In this document: piece by piece, positions 33,696 through 46,741 of the stretch
Layout of the letters: every line of letters starts with the position of its first letter
How positions within the stretch are numbered: position 1 is the first letter of the stretch
Origin: Sclerodactyla briareus
Lineage: Eukaryota > Echinodermata > Holothuroidea > Dendrochirotida > Sclerodactylidae
Reading direction: 5' to 3'
Assembly: GCA_026419785.1 (NCBI GenBank)
Contig: JAODTK010005776.1
Span: 1-64,000, forward strand
DNA length: 64,000 nt
Program-made: the position numbers and the translations under genes
The notes under the pieces: generated by a model
The model's database searches: none
What the model was told of the DNA's origin: nothing
The model's input: the letters and a program-made list of their open reading frames with translations, nothing else

Positions 33696-35059
33696 CTGTG
33701 AATGGTAAGAACAAGCATGAACATGGGAGTATGAAAGGGAACCAGTCCTCCTACAGGGATGACACACCATGGGGGTGGTGAATCCACTTTAGCCCTGCCA
33801 AAGGGTGGGGTGGGGGGAAGGGGGCATGAGTTGGGGTAACAGTGCAACTGAACCACATCAAATATCAACCCATTCAGCAACAGTGATACCCTTCCACAGC
33901 TCAGCTCGGAAGCATGCGCCTGAACGCCTCTGGATTTTTACGCTGCAAATTATGTTTCATTTCTGTGAGATGTTCAAGACCATACTACCCCTTGTGGCGT
34001 TTGTGCGTGTTCTTGCTAACCGACAGTCACACAATAACTTACATATGAAAGGCCTGTCAATGACTTTCAGCCCTAAATTATAATCAAATTAGTGCCCAAC
34101 TCTGAGCAATTGAGTGCACCCAACCATGATGCTCCCATCGAGAACGACATTCTGGTTCCAAGCATGACATAAACTATGTGAAAAGGAGCACAGAAACGTC
34201 TCACAGCATATCCTATGCACTGAGACCATAACACTCTAGTGAATAGAGGAGGGCAATGCAGACTTGGAAGAAAACACCTGCAACTCCAGAACTGCTCGTA
34301 TGGGTGGCATGCTGGACATCGTGGAGAATCTGGGATTACCAGGGTTGTCACCACGCCAGGCGGCAGCGGGCGGTGCTACCCGGCTCTCAAAATTCCCGCC
34401 CAGTACTCGAGGTCCATTGCAGCATTTCTGCCCGGCACAAATTTCCTACCCTAACTGAACAATAACATCCTAGGAGAATTCAGTGCTCCAAAAGAAAACA
34501 CAGCGAGCGCCCCCAGGTGTCGCTGGGTGGGAGATCAGGGTTCTTCCATCAGTTGACTTAATTTCAAATTCAGTAAGGACCGATAAAAATGTATTTTTAC
34601 AGGGAAATTTGAGGATCAATGTCCTTCTAAATGCCATCATTTTGCATGTAGGTACCATCAGGATTTAAGAAATTCTCAAAAAAGATGCCCCCTCCCCTTA
34701 GACCCCACTCACAGGACGGCATCACTGTCACAAATTACCCGGCTCTAAAAATGGTCTGGTGACTACCTGGGGATGACAGACCATAGCAAGGCCTTTAAAA
34801 ACAAGAACGGACAGACAAAATTATGCTGGGACAGAAACGTGCCTATCACTGAAGGAGCAATGTTCAGCTCAGAGTGTCTATGAGCCACCAAGTTGAACGG
34901 AGAGTACTCGATGCATCCTAGGGATCAACAACAAAACTAAACTGACATCCTATTTCCATCACACTGAACGTGAGTGGGGGGGGGACTCCACACAATACAC
35001 GATGGGTGGGTTGACAGACAAACAGAAAGGCTGACAGACAGACTGATAAACATACATAC
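33696..35059. other. Intron, no gene seen
   Basis: A plus-strand stretch (34239-34465) is open in three frames but has no splice borders or known domain. 34495-34600 (GCGCCCCCAGGTGTCGCTGG) resembles 50520-50660 (ACCGCCCCAAGTGTCTCGCTGG), a shared repeat border. A degenerate GACAGA-rich stretch lies at 35015-35043. Confidence 0.4.
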
Positions 35060-35193
35060 CTATAGATACACCGTTGTAGCGCTCTTCCTTAGAGATGGAC
35101 CGGAGGCCTGAGGGCCTCTGAGCTGGTGTTCTCCAGTAAGCTGTCGTCGAGCAGGTGTGCGTGCCCTTGCCGCGTAAGTATGCGAAACTGGGA
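35060..35193 (-). CDS. RALGPS: RALGPS exon: LLDDS motif linker
   Basis: Acceptor GTTTTTTCCTCCAG, donor CTATAG|GTATGTAT. Entered in phase 2 from 44206-44305 it reads PSFAYLRGKGT; then, after a 1-base shift, HLLDDSLLENTSSEALRP, matching the family's RHLLDDSVLE; then, shifting back, SISKEERYNGVSI, matching the SGISIG segment. The two shifts cancel, so the exon leaves in the correct phase 1. The unbroken alternative frame (..THTCSTTAYWRTPAQRPS..) would lose the family motif. Most simply these are two sequencing errors. Confidence 0.82.
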
Positions 35194-36595
35194 CTGGAGG
35201 AAAAAACAAACTGTAGTTACCACCCTTCATATTCATTTTCACAGGTCCTAGTGATTCGCTTCAAACAAACCTCTGCCTAGCAAGAACACGACTAATTCTC
35301 CTCTCATAAATCATCTTCTTCTGGACAACCTCTTAAAGACGATTGCAGACATACGGTAAAAGAAATTAATTCAACAATGTCAAACTATGCTGCATTATTA
35401 TTTATTTTTACTTATTGCTAACACTTTGATAGAAATATATGCTTTTTAATGGGGTTCAATACGAATCGGCCATAACAAACTCCCATGACAGGTTGAAGGT
35501 CCGGACACTGCAATTAACTGAAAGACTAGGTACCCTAAGAAAGGAAGGAGAAACAATGTCTTTTCTTGTCTTGGACTATATATGCAAACACAACTAGTAG
35601 TTATCCTGCCATGGAGGACAGCACACTACAGACACAAGCTTAACTAAGGGTTGATCTAGTATGAGGAATACACCATGTCAAAAGAAACTTTCAAGAAAGT
35701 TTCACTTTGATAGTGCAACTAGAAATCCAATCTGCGAAGTTCTGAGTCAAAAGAACCACCTGAAGGACAACAGTGTTAACTGCAGCCACATTTCTGATGT
35801 GTCGATGTTCCAGTCTGTAATCCCACAAAACAAGAATGGTGTGAAGCCAATCAGGGGTTAGGAGAAATTATGGAAGAGTGTGAGTCGGAGCATGGTGCCT
35901 CTCTCCTGTAAGTAGGCCAGGAAAGATGTTGTCGAAGCTGTGCGCTAGTTGACAGGCCGTGAATCAACGTCACACGAAATAGTACCCTCATAAACAGCAG
36001 GAAGCTCTAAATGAGTCAGCTACTGAGGTTTATGACCTAACCACATGCAAAACTAAAGAATGGAGAAAGTTTGTGAGAAGATACGTAAGATGTTGTTAAT
36101 AAGCACCATGGACTATGATTGTCTAACAGATTACGAATGTGCTATCCTTGGTTGTCGAGATACGGCATTGAAGATTTCGCCAGTCATCAATTATTGAGAT
36201 TATAAACACCAAACACAACAGCAAGGCTTAGGGATTCCCTTGACTGAGAATAATCCTGACCAAGTTCAGCACTGTCGACTTCATTTTCTCATATGGGGAA
36301 CCCATTACAGAGTTCTAGGCTAAACAGTGAAATTATTTGCTATAGGCAAGATCACGTCTGATAACTCTCGGCATTTGGGGTGGAGTTTGTTTGTATGTGA
36401 GTTGACTGATAGCCATGAGAAGACAGATACTGGTATTAGTTACATCAATTCTTTTTGGTGAGAAATTCAATCAAGCTCAGGATTCCCATTCTCCCGACAG
36501 CTCTGAAAGCAATACCTGCGCTTCTTTTCGACATGCTATTCAATGTTTCCGGTGAGAGTACACTTATTATGGAGTGATTCCCATTACCAGATAAT
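35194..36595. other. Intron, nothing recognised
   Basis: AT-rich; no exon or defined repeat seen. Confidence 0.4.
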
Positions 36596-37740
36596 TCAGG
36601 GTATTATATAGTGGTAGCCATGGATCAGACTTTTTTTATTGTAACCCAGATGTTTTCTCACAGCATGTTCATTTCCTACCAGAAAGCATAACATTTTAGA
36701 TTTATTTCTTTTAGTAGTGATCCAGGTTCTATGGATGAGGTAGGGGGTTTAGGTTTTAAGGTTATAGCTTTCAATGTGTCTTGTTCTGTCAATATTCCAC
36801 AGAGCGTTGAGCTTGTTCCTTGTTTCTCGAGGGACGATTTGGATGGCATTTCTCGGTTTCTGAGTATTAATGTAGATTGGCCTAAATTATTAGACGGTTT
36901 GAATGCTATTGATTCAGGGAAGGATTTCATTGGAAAAGTTAACAAGATGATGGAAGGTTACGTTCCTAAGAAACGCACTAAGAACAAAAGGCCTTGTTGG
37001 ATGACATGGGAGTTTTTTCTGGCCATTAAACAAAAGAGACATCTTTGGCGACTTTATTGTTCTACTCGCTCCTCATCTGATTAGATTGGTTCAAAGTTCA
37101 AGAAAAGCGAGTCCAATGTTAGTTCTGGTGCTATTGAGAGGCAGATTGCCTCTAACATAAAGGATAATCCTCGTGCGGTTTTCTCTTAGGTCAGGGGGAA
37201 GTAGAAGTCAAGGACAGCATTGGTCCATTGTTAGTTTCCGATTCGGGTAATAAAACCAGCGATAATCAGGAGATGGCCAGCGTATATTTTCTTCGGTAGT
37301 CAACATGAGAACTGGAGTGCTCATAAAGTCTTGGTATATGTAGTTCACCCCTGATGTGACAGAGGAAGAAAGCAGGACACTCCAAAAGTGGTTAAAGTCC
37401 TGGTTCCACTTCTTATTGAAATTTTCTGCCGACAAGTTGTCTGTTACATTAGCGATTGTTTTCAATGAAACCTTGCAAGAAGGTCTTGTTCCGGATGATT
37501 GGAGGAGAGCAAACATTTCTCCTATTTTCAAGAAAGGCAATCAGTCTCTTCTTCCTAATTACAGGCCAGTGAGTCTTACTTGTGTTATTGTCTGCAAGGT
37601 GTTGGGATCCATTATCAGGATCATGTGGTCGATTTTTTCAATGAGTACAGTCTAATTCGGGGTTCCAGCATGGTTTTTTAGTAAAAATCGTTCCGACAGG
37701 GCTTGGATTCTGCACCAGCAGTCACTCTAATACCATACAT
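36596..37740 (+). mobile_element. CR1-like non-LTR retrotransposon fragment (endonuclease end, linker, start of reverse transcriptase)
   Basis: In order on the plus strand: endonuclease C-terminal text (ILDLF followed in another frame by SSDPGSMDEVG, 36690-36750), a linker with DWPKLLDGLNAIDSG and KKRTKNKRPCWM (36873-37015), IGPLLVSDSGN..SDNQEMASV (37220-37282), and the start of RT: LQEGLVPDDWRRANISPIFK, KGN, NYRPVSLTCV, IIR.HVVDFFNEYSLIRGS (37468-37665). The VP-DW-A-I-PIFKKG-NYRPVSLT sequence is the first RT block of CR1/L2-group LINEs. Frames change at least four times and the catalytic YxDD block is absent, so the copy is dead and truncated. It lies antisense in a RALGPS intron. Confidence 0.85.
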
Positions 37741-37846
37741 CATGTCTGTGTGGTTCACATAGGGTTCTGCATGCACCTCAACAATGTCCATCACATTCCA
37801 AATTCAAGGGCTAATATGTAATCAACAAACAACAAAGAACAAACAG

Positions 37847-38646
37847 AAAGCCAAAAGCTTAGTGATTCCTTGAATCTTTCTGACAACCTACAGCTGGACG
37901 CAAGGACAAAGGGTAGATTGTACCAGCCTCTTATGGGCAACACAACGTCCCATTTTTCCCAACCAACCAATAGGGCTCCTATACTCATGATAAAGAAGCT
38001 ACACACTAAATATCCAGGTTTTCAGACTCTTACTTGGTGACCTCAATAAACTCTGACCTGACCCCAAAACATTAGGGTTATGTACTCATCATGGAGAAAC
38101 TCACATACCAAGTATGAGCTTCATCCATCCAGGTGGGGTCGAGTTATCGTGTTTACAAACCAAAATTGGCCAAAATCTCGACTTTTCATGTACTCATCAT
38201 GGGGAACGCACATACCAAGTATGAGCTTCATCCATCCAGGTGGGGTCGAGTTATCGTGTTTACAAGCCAAAATTGGCCAAAATATCATTTTTTGACTATT
38301 TCCTAATTTCCCAAAAGGACCCCCCAATCAACACCCGAAACAATAGGGTTTTTGTACTCACCATAAGAAAGCTACACATAAAATTTCAGCTTGATCGGAC
38401 CAACTGTTTGGACTTATCCTGTTTTACAACAAGGATTCCGACCCCTTTGTACCTCTAGTGACCTCAGATGACCTTTGACCTGACCCCAAATCAACAGGGA
38501 TCATGTACTCATCATGGGGAACGCACATACCAAGTATGAGCTTCATCCATCCAGGTGGGGTCGAGTTATCGTGTTTACAAGCCAAAGCATCACACACATA
38601 CACACACGACATGACTCATAGATTCCTCGACTTTTGTCAAGGAATC
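37847..38646 (+). mobile_element. Helentron-like (HINE-like) element, copy 2
   Basis: Same family as 26446-28423: 5' AAGCCAAAAGCTTAGTGATTCCTTGA (37847-37873), internal CATACCAAGTATGAGCTTCATCCATCC (38104, 38212, 38527), (CA)-rich stretch (38589-38607) and 3' hairpin GATTCCTCGAC-TTTT-GTCAAGGAATC (38621-38646). It holds only two to three core units, one shortened to about 105 bp, so the two copies differ mainly in tandem-unit number. Confidence 0.75.
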
Positions 38647-41100
38647 AAGAACAAATCGAAGAACAGGGTTTGTGGAATATGTGACATGAGTATAGTGTGC
38701 ATCTATATGTTAGGTGCCATCCAGGCTAGTAAAATGCACTTCAGATGAAAAGGTGATCCACAGAGTCGAAATCCTTGAAAATCAAGATGACCACTGAGGG
38801 TTTACAACCATCAAAACATGTGAAAACGGTTTGTTGATTGAATATCATAGTGAGGTGTGGTGTTTGATCAATATTTAAGCAAATCTAAAAACGCGTAGGA
38901 AATGGGTTAGCGAACAAATCGTGTGAGCAGACATTTCGTCTGGGAAAAAGAGAAGCACAACGGTGGGAATGCTGGGAAACTTAGAAAGTACTTATAGAGG
39001 TGGTGCACAGTATCATACAAGTCATGTAAGATATGTGAGTAGGTACCCAACGTTACTTTTCCTGGTGTCTCACACTCAGTCCTCCAGATGCATATCCAGC
39101 CGATATGTTATTGAAAATAAGACAGATCCCTTGTAAAGTTTGGGGGGGGGGGGGTCACTAAAGCCCACCTAATGCAGGTAAAAGAAAGACACATCAAAAC
39201 CCCCACCTACAATTTGGAGGTTCAAGAAAATTGCCTCGTTTCAATTTCAATTTACTTTTTATGAACTTGGGACATTTATGACAGAGGTCTTCACATTAAT
39301 AATATTAATTTATTCCTCCATTTTTTGGCGAGCAATTGTACTAGCTTTCCATCCAGATCCCATCTATAGTTAATTTGTTACAGGGTGTTCAAGAGTATCT
39401 GTCATACATAAATGTGTATTCCAAGGGATTCTGCCCTATCTCTGTGAGGTAACAAGAGTATTCCCACAACGGGGCCTTTTGTGCCTTATTGGCTGGCGCA
39501 CTATGATTGGCTGAAATTTAGTCTGAGGGTTCAGCTCCCATTATAATTAATTGAAAGTACCAAAACGCCACCAGTAAGTCATCTTTACATGATCATTGTA
39601 CGTCAGTCTGACACGTCCACAGTATTTGACATGTGTGCATAGCACAGCATCAGCTCTAGTAGCATGCACCAGGAGGGGGGGGGGGGAAATACCCCCTCCC
39701 TCCTGAAATTAGGTGAGAAAACCCCCTTTTTTTTTTTGCTGATTTTCTAGGTATAATGAATATGTTTCACCATTCCTTTGTATTCTCACATGCAAATCCC
39801 TGCAGAAATCCTGGCACTATAAAATTTCTTGGAAGTCTTCACGAGAAACATCATCAGGATTCCAGTCTGTGGTTGATAGTTCTTGCCTCTCACTCCAGTA
39901 AATGATTATCGTTCACTCAGAGGCAGATGAGGGGAGGAACAGTATCAGGGTGTGGGAAAGGGAAAGGGGGCATGAAACACCGCCCTCATTGAAGTCCTTG
40001 ATTGTTTTTTTGTTTTGTTTTTTTCAAAATCCCAATGCTGGCATGCAGATGTTAGTAAATCACATGAATGGTGCGTGACAATAGTTAACAGCACATCAAC
40101 ATATCAGAAACTCATTGGAAAGATCAATCAAATGTGAATGTAACAATCATGACGACAACAGCGGGGTGCACAAGTTCGACGAGACGATGTGACAACTGAT
40201 ATGTGCATGAGAAAAAGAGGCAGAGTTGAAGAATTATCATGTCAAAACGAATCTTGCACAACAATTAGGAGAACAGTGTCACACGAACAAGAAAACAATG
40301 AATGATAGGAGACTCCATCATCAGAAAGGCAATGAAGATGTACAAATTTCACCATGGATATTCATATGAGTTACCTTGTATAAAAGCATTTCTATCTTTT
40401 GGCCATATGATTATATTAACAATTTTAGGTGTTTGTGTTATTACGCACAAAATTTTCTACTCTGCACTATTACTCAATCGGGGCAGTGACACATTTTGAT
40501 AACTAGTCAGGCAGCATTGGTTGATTTAGATCAGGCTGATTCAAATGAATCACAATTTTAATATTAGGGATTATTCTTTTAGAGGATTATTATGCAACAT
40601 TAAAGAATATCACACCACTGGTTTAGTTCGACTGACGACCACGTTCTAAATAGTGATGTTACGGCGGATATTAGTTGGGTGAGTGACACACAGCTGGAGA
40701 GAGAATGACACCACATGACACAACATGCTGAAGAGGAGGACAACCTCACCTTAAGGTATCTAACTGATTCACCTGATTCGGTATACTGCAAGAATAATGG
40801 GTTGAGACATACGGGGTATAAGTGGTATACAGATTATGATCAAACTTGTCAGCAATACCAGTATCACCACCATTTTTTTAAAGGAGCACAAGATCCGTTC
40901 AATAGGAAGCATCTTTGAGATGCATGCTAGTGTAACAATGTACTTGCCAATAGGAATATGACCCCTCCCCCCTCATTGTGGGAACGTTGTCCATTAACCT
41001 GTAACTCACAAATAGGTCACGTACCAACGTTGTCAGTCACTGATGTGAATGGAGCTCAAGTCAAAACTGTACAGCACATCATTAATACACTAATTGGAGA
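38647..41100. other. Intron; poly-G tracts, no exon seen
   Basis: G13 at about 39141-39153 and G12-13 at about 39675-39687, each followed by CCCCCT-rich text; T and A tracts near 39727 and 40005-40025. From about 40980 degenerate copies of the following satellite appear (GTCAGTCACTGATGTGAATGGAG). Confidence 0.45.
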
Positions 41101-41139
41101 ATGACCCCCCTCACTACCACACTACACTACCCACTGCTA

Positions 41140-42900
41140 TCCAGTAGCAATGTGACTCACATGTGAGTCATTGTACAAATGTTGTCAGTCACTCATGTGA
41201 ACAGTGAATGAAGTCAATCTGTACGGCATAGCACGAACTGTGTTCTGTGAAAGTGACTGGGTGAGTCATGGTAGGGTCACTGTCCAGTGGCGAGGTGACT
41301 CACCTGTGAGTCATTGTACCAGTGTTGTCAGTCATTCATGTGAACAGTGAATGGAGTCAATCTGTACAGCATAGCATGAACTGTGTGGTCTGTTGAAAGT
41401 TACTGGGTGAGTCATTGTAGGGTCACTGTCCAGTAGCGAGGTGACTCACCTGAGTCATTGTACCAGCATTGTCAGTCACTCATGTGAACAGTGAATGAAG
41501 TCAATCTGTACAGCATAGCATGAACTGTGGTTTGTTGAAAGTGACAGGGTGAGTCATTGTAGGGTCACTATCCAATAGCGAGGTGACTCACATGTGAATC
41601 ATTGTACCAGCATTGTCTGTCAGTCATTCATGTGAACAGTGAATGAAGTCAATTGTACAGCATAGCATGAACTGTGGTTTGTTGAAAGTGACAGGGTGAG
41701 TCATTCTAGGGTCACTGTCCAGTAGCGAGGTGACTCACATGTGAGTCATTGTACCAGTGTTGTCTGTCCCTCATGTGAACAGTGAATGAAGTCAATCTGT
41801 ACAGAATAGCATGAACTGTGGTTTGTTGAAAGTGACTGGGTGAGTCATGGTAGGGTCACTGTCCAATAGCAAGATGACTCACAGGTGAGTCATTGTACCA
41901 GTGTTGTCTGTCAGTCACTCATGTGAACAGTGAATGAAGTCAATCTGTACAGCATAGTGTGAACTGTGTTCTGTTGAAAGTGACTGGGTGAGTCATTGTA
42001 GGGTCACTGTCCCGTAGCGAGGTGACTCACATGTGAGTCATTGTACCAGTGTTGTCAGTCATTCATGTGAACATTGAATAAAGTCAATCTGTACAGCATA
42101 GCATGAACTGTGGTCTGTTGAAAATTACTGGGTGAGTCATTGTAGGGTCACTGTCCCGTAGCGAGGTGACTCACATGTGAGTCATTGTACCAGTGTTGTC
42201 TGTCAGTCACTCATGTGAACAGTGAATGAAGTCAATTGTACAGCATAGTGTGAACTGTGTTCTGTTGAAAGTGACTGGGTGAGTCATTGTAGGTCACTGT
42301 CCCGTAGCGAGGTGACTCACATGTGAGTCATTGTACCAGTGTTGTCAGTCATCATGTGAACAGTGAATGAAGTCAATCTGTACAGCATAGCATGAACTGT
42401 GGTCTGTTGAAAATTACTGGGTGAGTCATGGTAGGGTCACTGTCCAGTAGCGAGGTGACTCACATGTGAGTCATTGTACAGTGTTGTCAGTCATTCATGT
42501 AAACATTGAATGAAGTCAATCTGTACAGCATAGCATGAACTGTGTGGTCTGTTGAAAATTACTGGGTGAGTCATTGTAGGGTCACTGTCCAATAGCAAGA
42601 TGACTCACAGGTGAGTCATTGTACCAGTGTTGTCAGTCATTCATGTAAACATTGAATGAAGTCAATCTGTACAGCCTAGCGTGAAATGTGGTCCTTGAAA
42701 GTTACTGGGTGAGTCATTGTAGGGTCACTGTCCCGTAGCGAGGTGACTCGCATGTGATGTCATTGTACCAGGGTTGAGAGTCATTCATGTAAACATTGAA
42801 TGAAGTCAATCTGTACAGCCTAGTGTGAAATGTGGTCTGTTGAAAGTTACAGGGTGAGTCATTGTAGGGTCACTGTCCAGTAGCAAGGTGACTCACATTT
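41140..42900. repeat. ~144-bp satellite rich in AP-1-type sites
   Basis: Twelve complete units of 142-148 bp, with starts at 41152, 41295, 41441, 41583, 41730, 41874, 42022, 42166, 42312, 42455, 42600, 42743 and a last start at 42888. Each unit has TGACTCACATGTGAGTCA or a near form, then TTGTACCAGTGTTGTCAGTC, CATGTGAACAGTGAATGAAG, CTGTACAGCATAGCATGAAC and TGGGTGAGTCATTGTAGGGT. The 18-bp block is a perfect palindrome in at least six units (41153, 41731, 42023, 42167, 42313, 42456). TGA(C/G)TCA, the AP-1/bZIP consensus, occurs up to three times per unit. No spacers, so not CRISPR-like. Confidence 0.95.
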
Positions 42901-44205
42901 TAGTTGTTTTACCCAAGCACCACTCTTTTAAATTGTTTCAACTAGTACAGTAGAATGTTCTTTGGCTCCTTGTAAGTTGACTATGGGCTGTGTCACTTAA
43001 CTTGTTGGTCAGTCACAAAAAGGACGAGGGTATTGTCACTTCTTACCCATTTTGTTACCATACCTGGGTGGAATGACTCACTTCCTTTGGGGTATTAGGG
43101 ACGAGTCATGCATTCGTCATGGGCAAAATATCCCCCTTTTATTTTCCCCCAAATAGGTTCTTGAATCGAAACCTCCGTACCAGAGTTTCCTACTCAGTCA
43201 CAAAGACAATTTTTTGCGAATGGTTGCTTCACATGATTACTGTAGGGAGACTACTGGCAATTCAATTTTCCTCTCTCGGGAAGGTTGAGACCAAGCCAGT
43301 GTTTGGAATTGGGTAGGTTGCAGAAATTGTCCTCCCCCATTAAAGAATGGAGGGGGGCAGAGACCCATGGAGATATAACAGTGCATGAGGAATAGTGTGC
43401 ACCTAGGAGACTTTCAAGTTCACTATGACCCACAGAAGCACAGTTTGATAGGCCCTTGTGGCAGGATATAACCACACTGGAAAAAATTATGCAGCCTGTG
43501 TTGGTATGTTGGGTTGTCAGCATTATTAAACCCAGTGGCAGGCAATCTGCAATGACAAAGCCATCTCCATTTAAAGGCGCAACATTTCGGAATAGGATGT
43601 CAATTTGTGACACGACTGGACCATTTCTTGCACTTTTGTGATCAGATTGTAGCAGACCTAATAGTGACAATGGGAACCAACAAAAACAGGCACCAATCAT
43701 ACAGATTGTACCACGAATTGCACCAAAACAGAGTAAGTGAGGAAGGGGATAGGTGGGGAGGGGGGGGGGGGGGCGGTGACAAAAGAAGATGGGTCCTAAG
43801 GAATAACTCTAACAGGAACTTCTCTCTAACATCAACAGTAACTAAATTGCCTTATAAAGGATTATTTTGGGCTAAAAGAATATGATTGACGACTGACTTA
43901 CATTTAGGTTGCAGATGAGTTATGTTTAGTTTCATGATTCTTTCAATTTTGATATTTCCTCTCGTGACCAACATTCTACAGAGGTATAACAGATACACTG
44001 CTCTTTTAAGTGAAGACAACTGAACCGCCACCTGGGAGGCTGCTCATTAAAAGCATTCAGCCATGCAACCATTTTGATGACGTTGGCAACACTCCCGACC
44101 GGCCCACCACCTCCAAGGATAGGCTGCAGGATGAACGTACATATCTATAACACGAGGGAAAGCGGGGTATTCGTAGAAGGATCTCTGCAATTCACCAATA
44201 CTCAC
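42901..44205. other. Intron, no exon seen
   Basis: The 149-codon minus frame 43251-43700 has no splice borders or known domain. G14 near 43759-43773. TGACTCACTTCC (43074) and GAGTCATGCATTCGTCATG (43103) look like detached satellite motifs. Confidence 0.4.
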
Positions 44206-44305
44206 TTCGACCCTAAACTCCTGGATTTTCTGTGACCAGGGGCAAACTTGTGAACTGGGACAGGAGTAGACGGATTGGACTTCCCCGGAGATGTAATTTT
44301 AAGGG
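44206..44305 (-). CDS. RALGPS: RALGPS exon: proline-rich/basic linker (PxxP)
   Basis: Acceptor TTTTTTCTTTTTCATTCAG, an excellent pyrimidine tract, and donor TCGAA|GTGAGTAT. Reads LKITSPGKSNPSTPVPVHKF then APGHRKSRSLGS, corresponding to the family's TPPVPRHRKSHSLG motif. In RalGPS proteins this proline-rich region holds the PxxP that binds SH3 adaptors such as Grb2 (family knowledge); here NPSTPVP supplies PxxP. Enters in phase 1 and leaves in phase 2, agreeing with the flanking exons, with no indel. Confidence 0.9.
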
Positions 44306-46741
44306 CTGAATGAAAAAGAAAAAAGAAAGAAGGGAGACATTATGAGAAGGCAGTGATGAATGAAGCCCTGAGTGGGTCATGGTAAATTGCTATAAGATAA
44401 ATTGCAAAGTTAATGCTAGTGTTGAGTTAGGGAGTACTGGTGGCCCAATTGAAGGTGTGGCAGCAAACAAGCAAGCAAGCAGACATGGGAATGCAATTAC
44501 CATTTTTTAAACGACACCAACATGTAATATCCCCCACAGTAGTGGAATCAGTGCAATCTCCATCGCAACAGTGGTGCGCTCGGGTTCCAGGGTGGTTGGA
44601 AGGCAAAAAATTTAACATGCTGAGATTTTTGTTCCATGATATGATTTGTTGTGAGCAAGAAAGAGAACACAAACACTGTAATGCTTCCATTGTTGTTATC
44701 TTGCCATTAGTACACAATGTCAAGTGAACAATGACCATAAAGTATCTTGAGAATAAGGTTTAAGACCGATGATGATGTCATCGTAGAGGCCTAAAACCCC
44801 AGGCAGGAAAAATTGGAGGAATCGCCATCATAATGGCAAATCCTCCAATTTTACATAGTCAGAGTAACACAAAACAATATAATTCAAATCAGAGGCTGAA
44901 GTGTCTAGGCATATTCACACTACATACAGGTAATCCACTGTATGCAGTTTCTACACTGTCATACTTGAAGAGCTGCTGAAGAGCTACTCAACTACATGCC
45001 CATGAAGAAATTTGAACTGACGAGCGGCAAGATTGCAATCTAGAAAACACCTATCATTGTAACACCAAATCGCAGACAGACAACCTATCAGATATCCAAG
45101 ATAACTTCTGCTGGTTTGAAGGTGATGTAATTTCCAAGATTCTTAAGGTTTACTCATTTCAGAAGCAACAAGCTGTGTAGCCTAAACTTTTTGTAACGTT
45201 AAGGGCAACTGATCACCTACACAGGTCGGTGACCCGGCAAACATTAACCGTATTTCGAAGGCTACTTGATACAGTTCAAGTAATTTACTATGCCCCGACC
45301 TATTGTTCCATTATCCGGAATAATAATTTTACCCATGGCACTAGGTGAGCTGTGTGTTATTCGTGTGTTAGACCTGATATTTTGAAAGATGAGCGTCGCC
45401 TAGGCTAGCCTTGTATTTTGTGAGCCAGGCGGTGGTATTTAGCTGGGTTATGTGTACAATCCGAGCAGCTATGCAGGCACGGGCACTGCGTAAACACATA
45501 CACAAGAGTATGTAATATGTAGCAGCAGTGTCGGACTTTCAGTGTGCGTATGCATGCTGTGCTATGTTGACTGTATGATGTATCATTGGAATGTTGTTAT
45601 GACACAAATGGTATCGCCAGGAAAGGGGACACAGGGTGGCAACTATGTTCAAAACAAAGGCTAATATGTATTCCGAGTTCATTTTGTGTACATGGTAAAG
45701 TACAGTTACTATGGCTCTGCGCACCAGCTAAACAATCAGATCACAGATAATCATAAATTCTTCTCAGACCCAGACACAGAATATGCAAAGCACCTACCCT
45801 CGACTGTCTCGATGCGACTCTTTTGCAATCAAACACAGAAACCAAAGAAGGTATTCATTTATGAATGCGCAAGAACCCAAAACTTCCTTCTGTATGCACC
45901 TGTCATTGCTTGATGCACTTCAATACCCTCCCTGGTCATGGTTATATTCGAATTGACTCACACGTGCGTCAATTTCTACAAGTGACTCTGGGGTGCGTCA
46001 TTTGACTCAGATTATGATCAATGACACTCCACAGTACTCACATGGGATGTCCAACTCCTCTTTGGACTTGTTGTTCTGTGAGGGAGGCTCTAGTTTGTAA
46101 TGAGAGTCTGGCAGGTGAAATAGTGGCATAAAGTGATAATCTAACAGAAATACTGATCAATATTAATTTATGGGTATGTCTCTCTAATCTGCATGAATCA
46201 ATGCCTGATTGGATTGATAAGATGCTTAGGGGTGAAGGTTCTTAGGTATGCAATTAAATGTATTGACCAGGTTTAAATCTGTTCTACAGTGTGGCAAACA
46301 GTGTCTCCAGTGAAATGTCTTGACCTTGACCTTCACAAGTCGGAACATTGTCACGGGCTCATTAAACCATTGCGTCCAAGTTTGGTCGACATTCATCACA
46401 GAATGACTGTTTGGGGGCCAAAAAGAAAATTGTTGACACAATGGATAGATAGATAGTGACATGCAGATTCTAGTAGCTCAACCAACAAGGCTGGTTTGAG
46501 CTGAAATTGGCGATGTTAATATGAGTTTGAGGACCATTATAACAATGACAGGTATCTCATGTGGGGGGTTGCCAGTTGCGCTGCTCTCTTTCCAGCAGGA
46601 TGAGTTAGGAATATACTTAGGCATATGGCACACAGGTAATGACGACCAGAGTGACTTGTTCAACTCACTGAAGTGGACTAACTTGAACAATAGATAGGAT
46701 TGATGGTGATAATAACGTTGAGTTTAGCCACAGGACCTAAC
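44306..46741. other. Intron, no exon seen
   Basis: Overlapping frames at 44427-44738 on both strands are mutual shadows. A near copy of the satellite palindrome, TGACTCACACGTGCGTCA, sits at 45954-45971, followed by TGACTCTG and TTTGACTCAGATT. Confidence 0.4.

Noticed and set aside
41140-42900. CRISPR-like array because of regular palindromic repeats
   Set aside because: Units are contiguous with no unique spacers, and the sequence is clearly animal DNA.
43251-43700. 149-codon minus-strand frame
   Set aside because: No splice borders, no domain, lies inside a RALGPS intron in repeat-like sequence.
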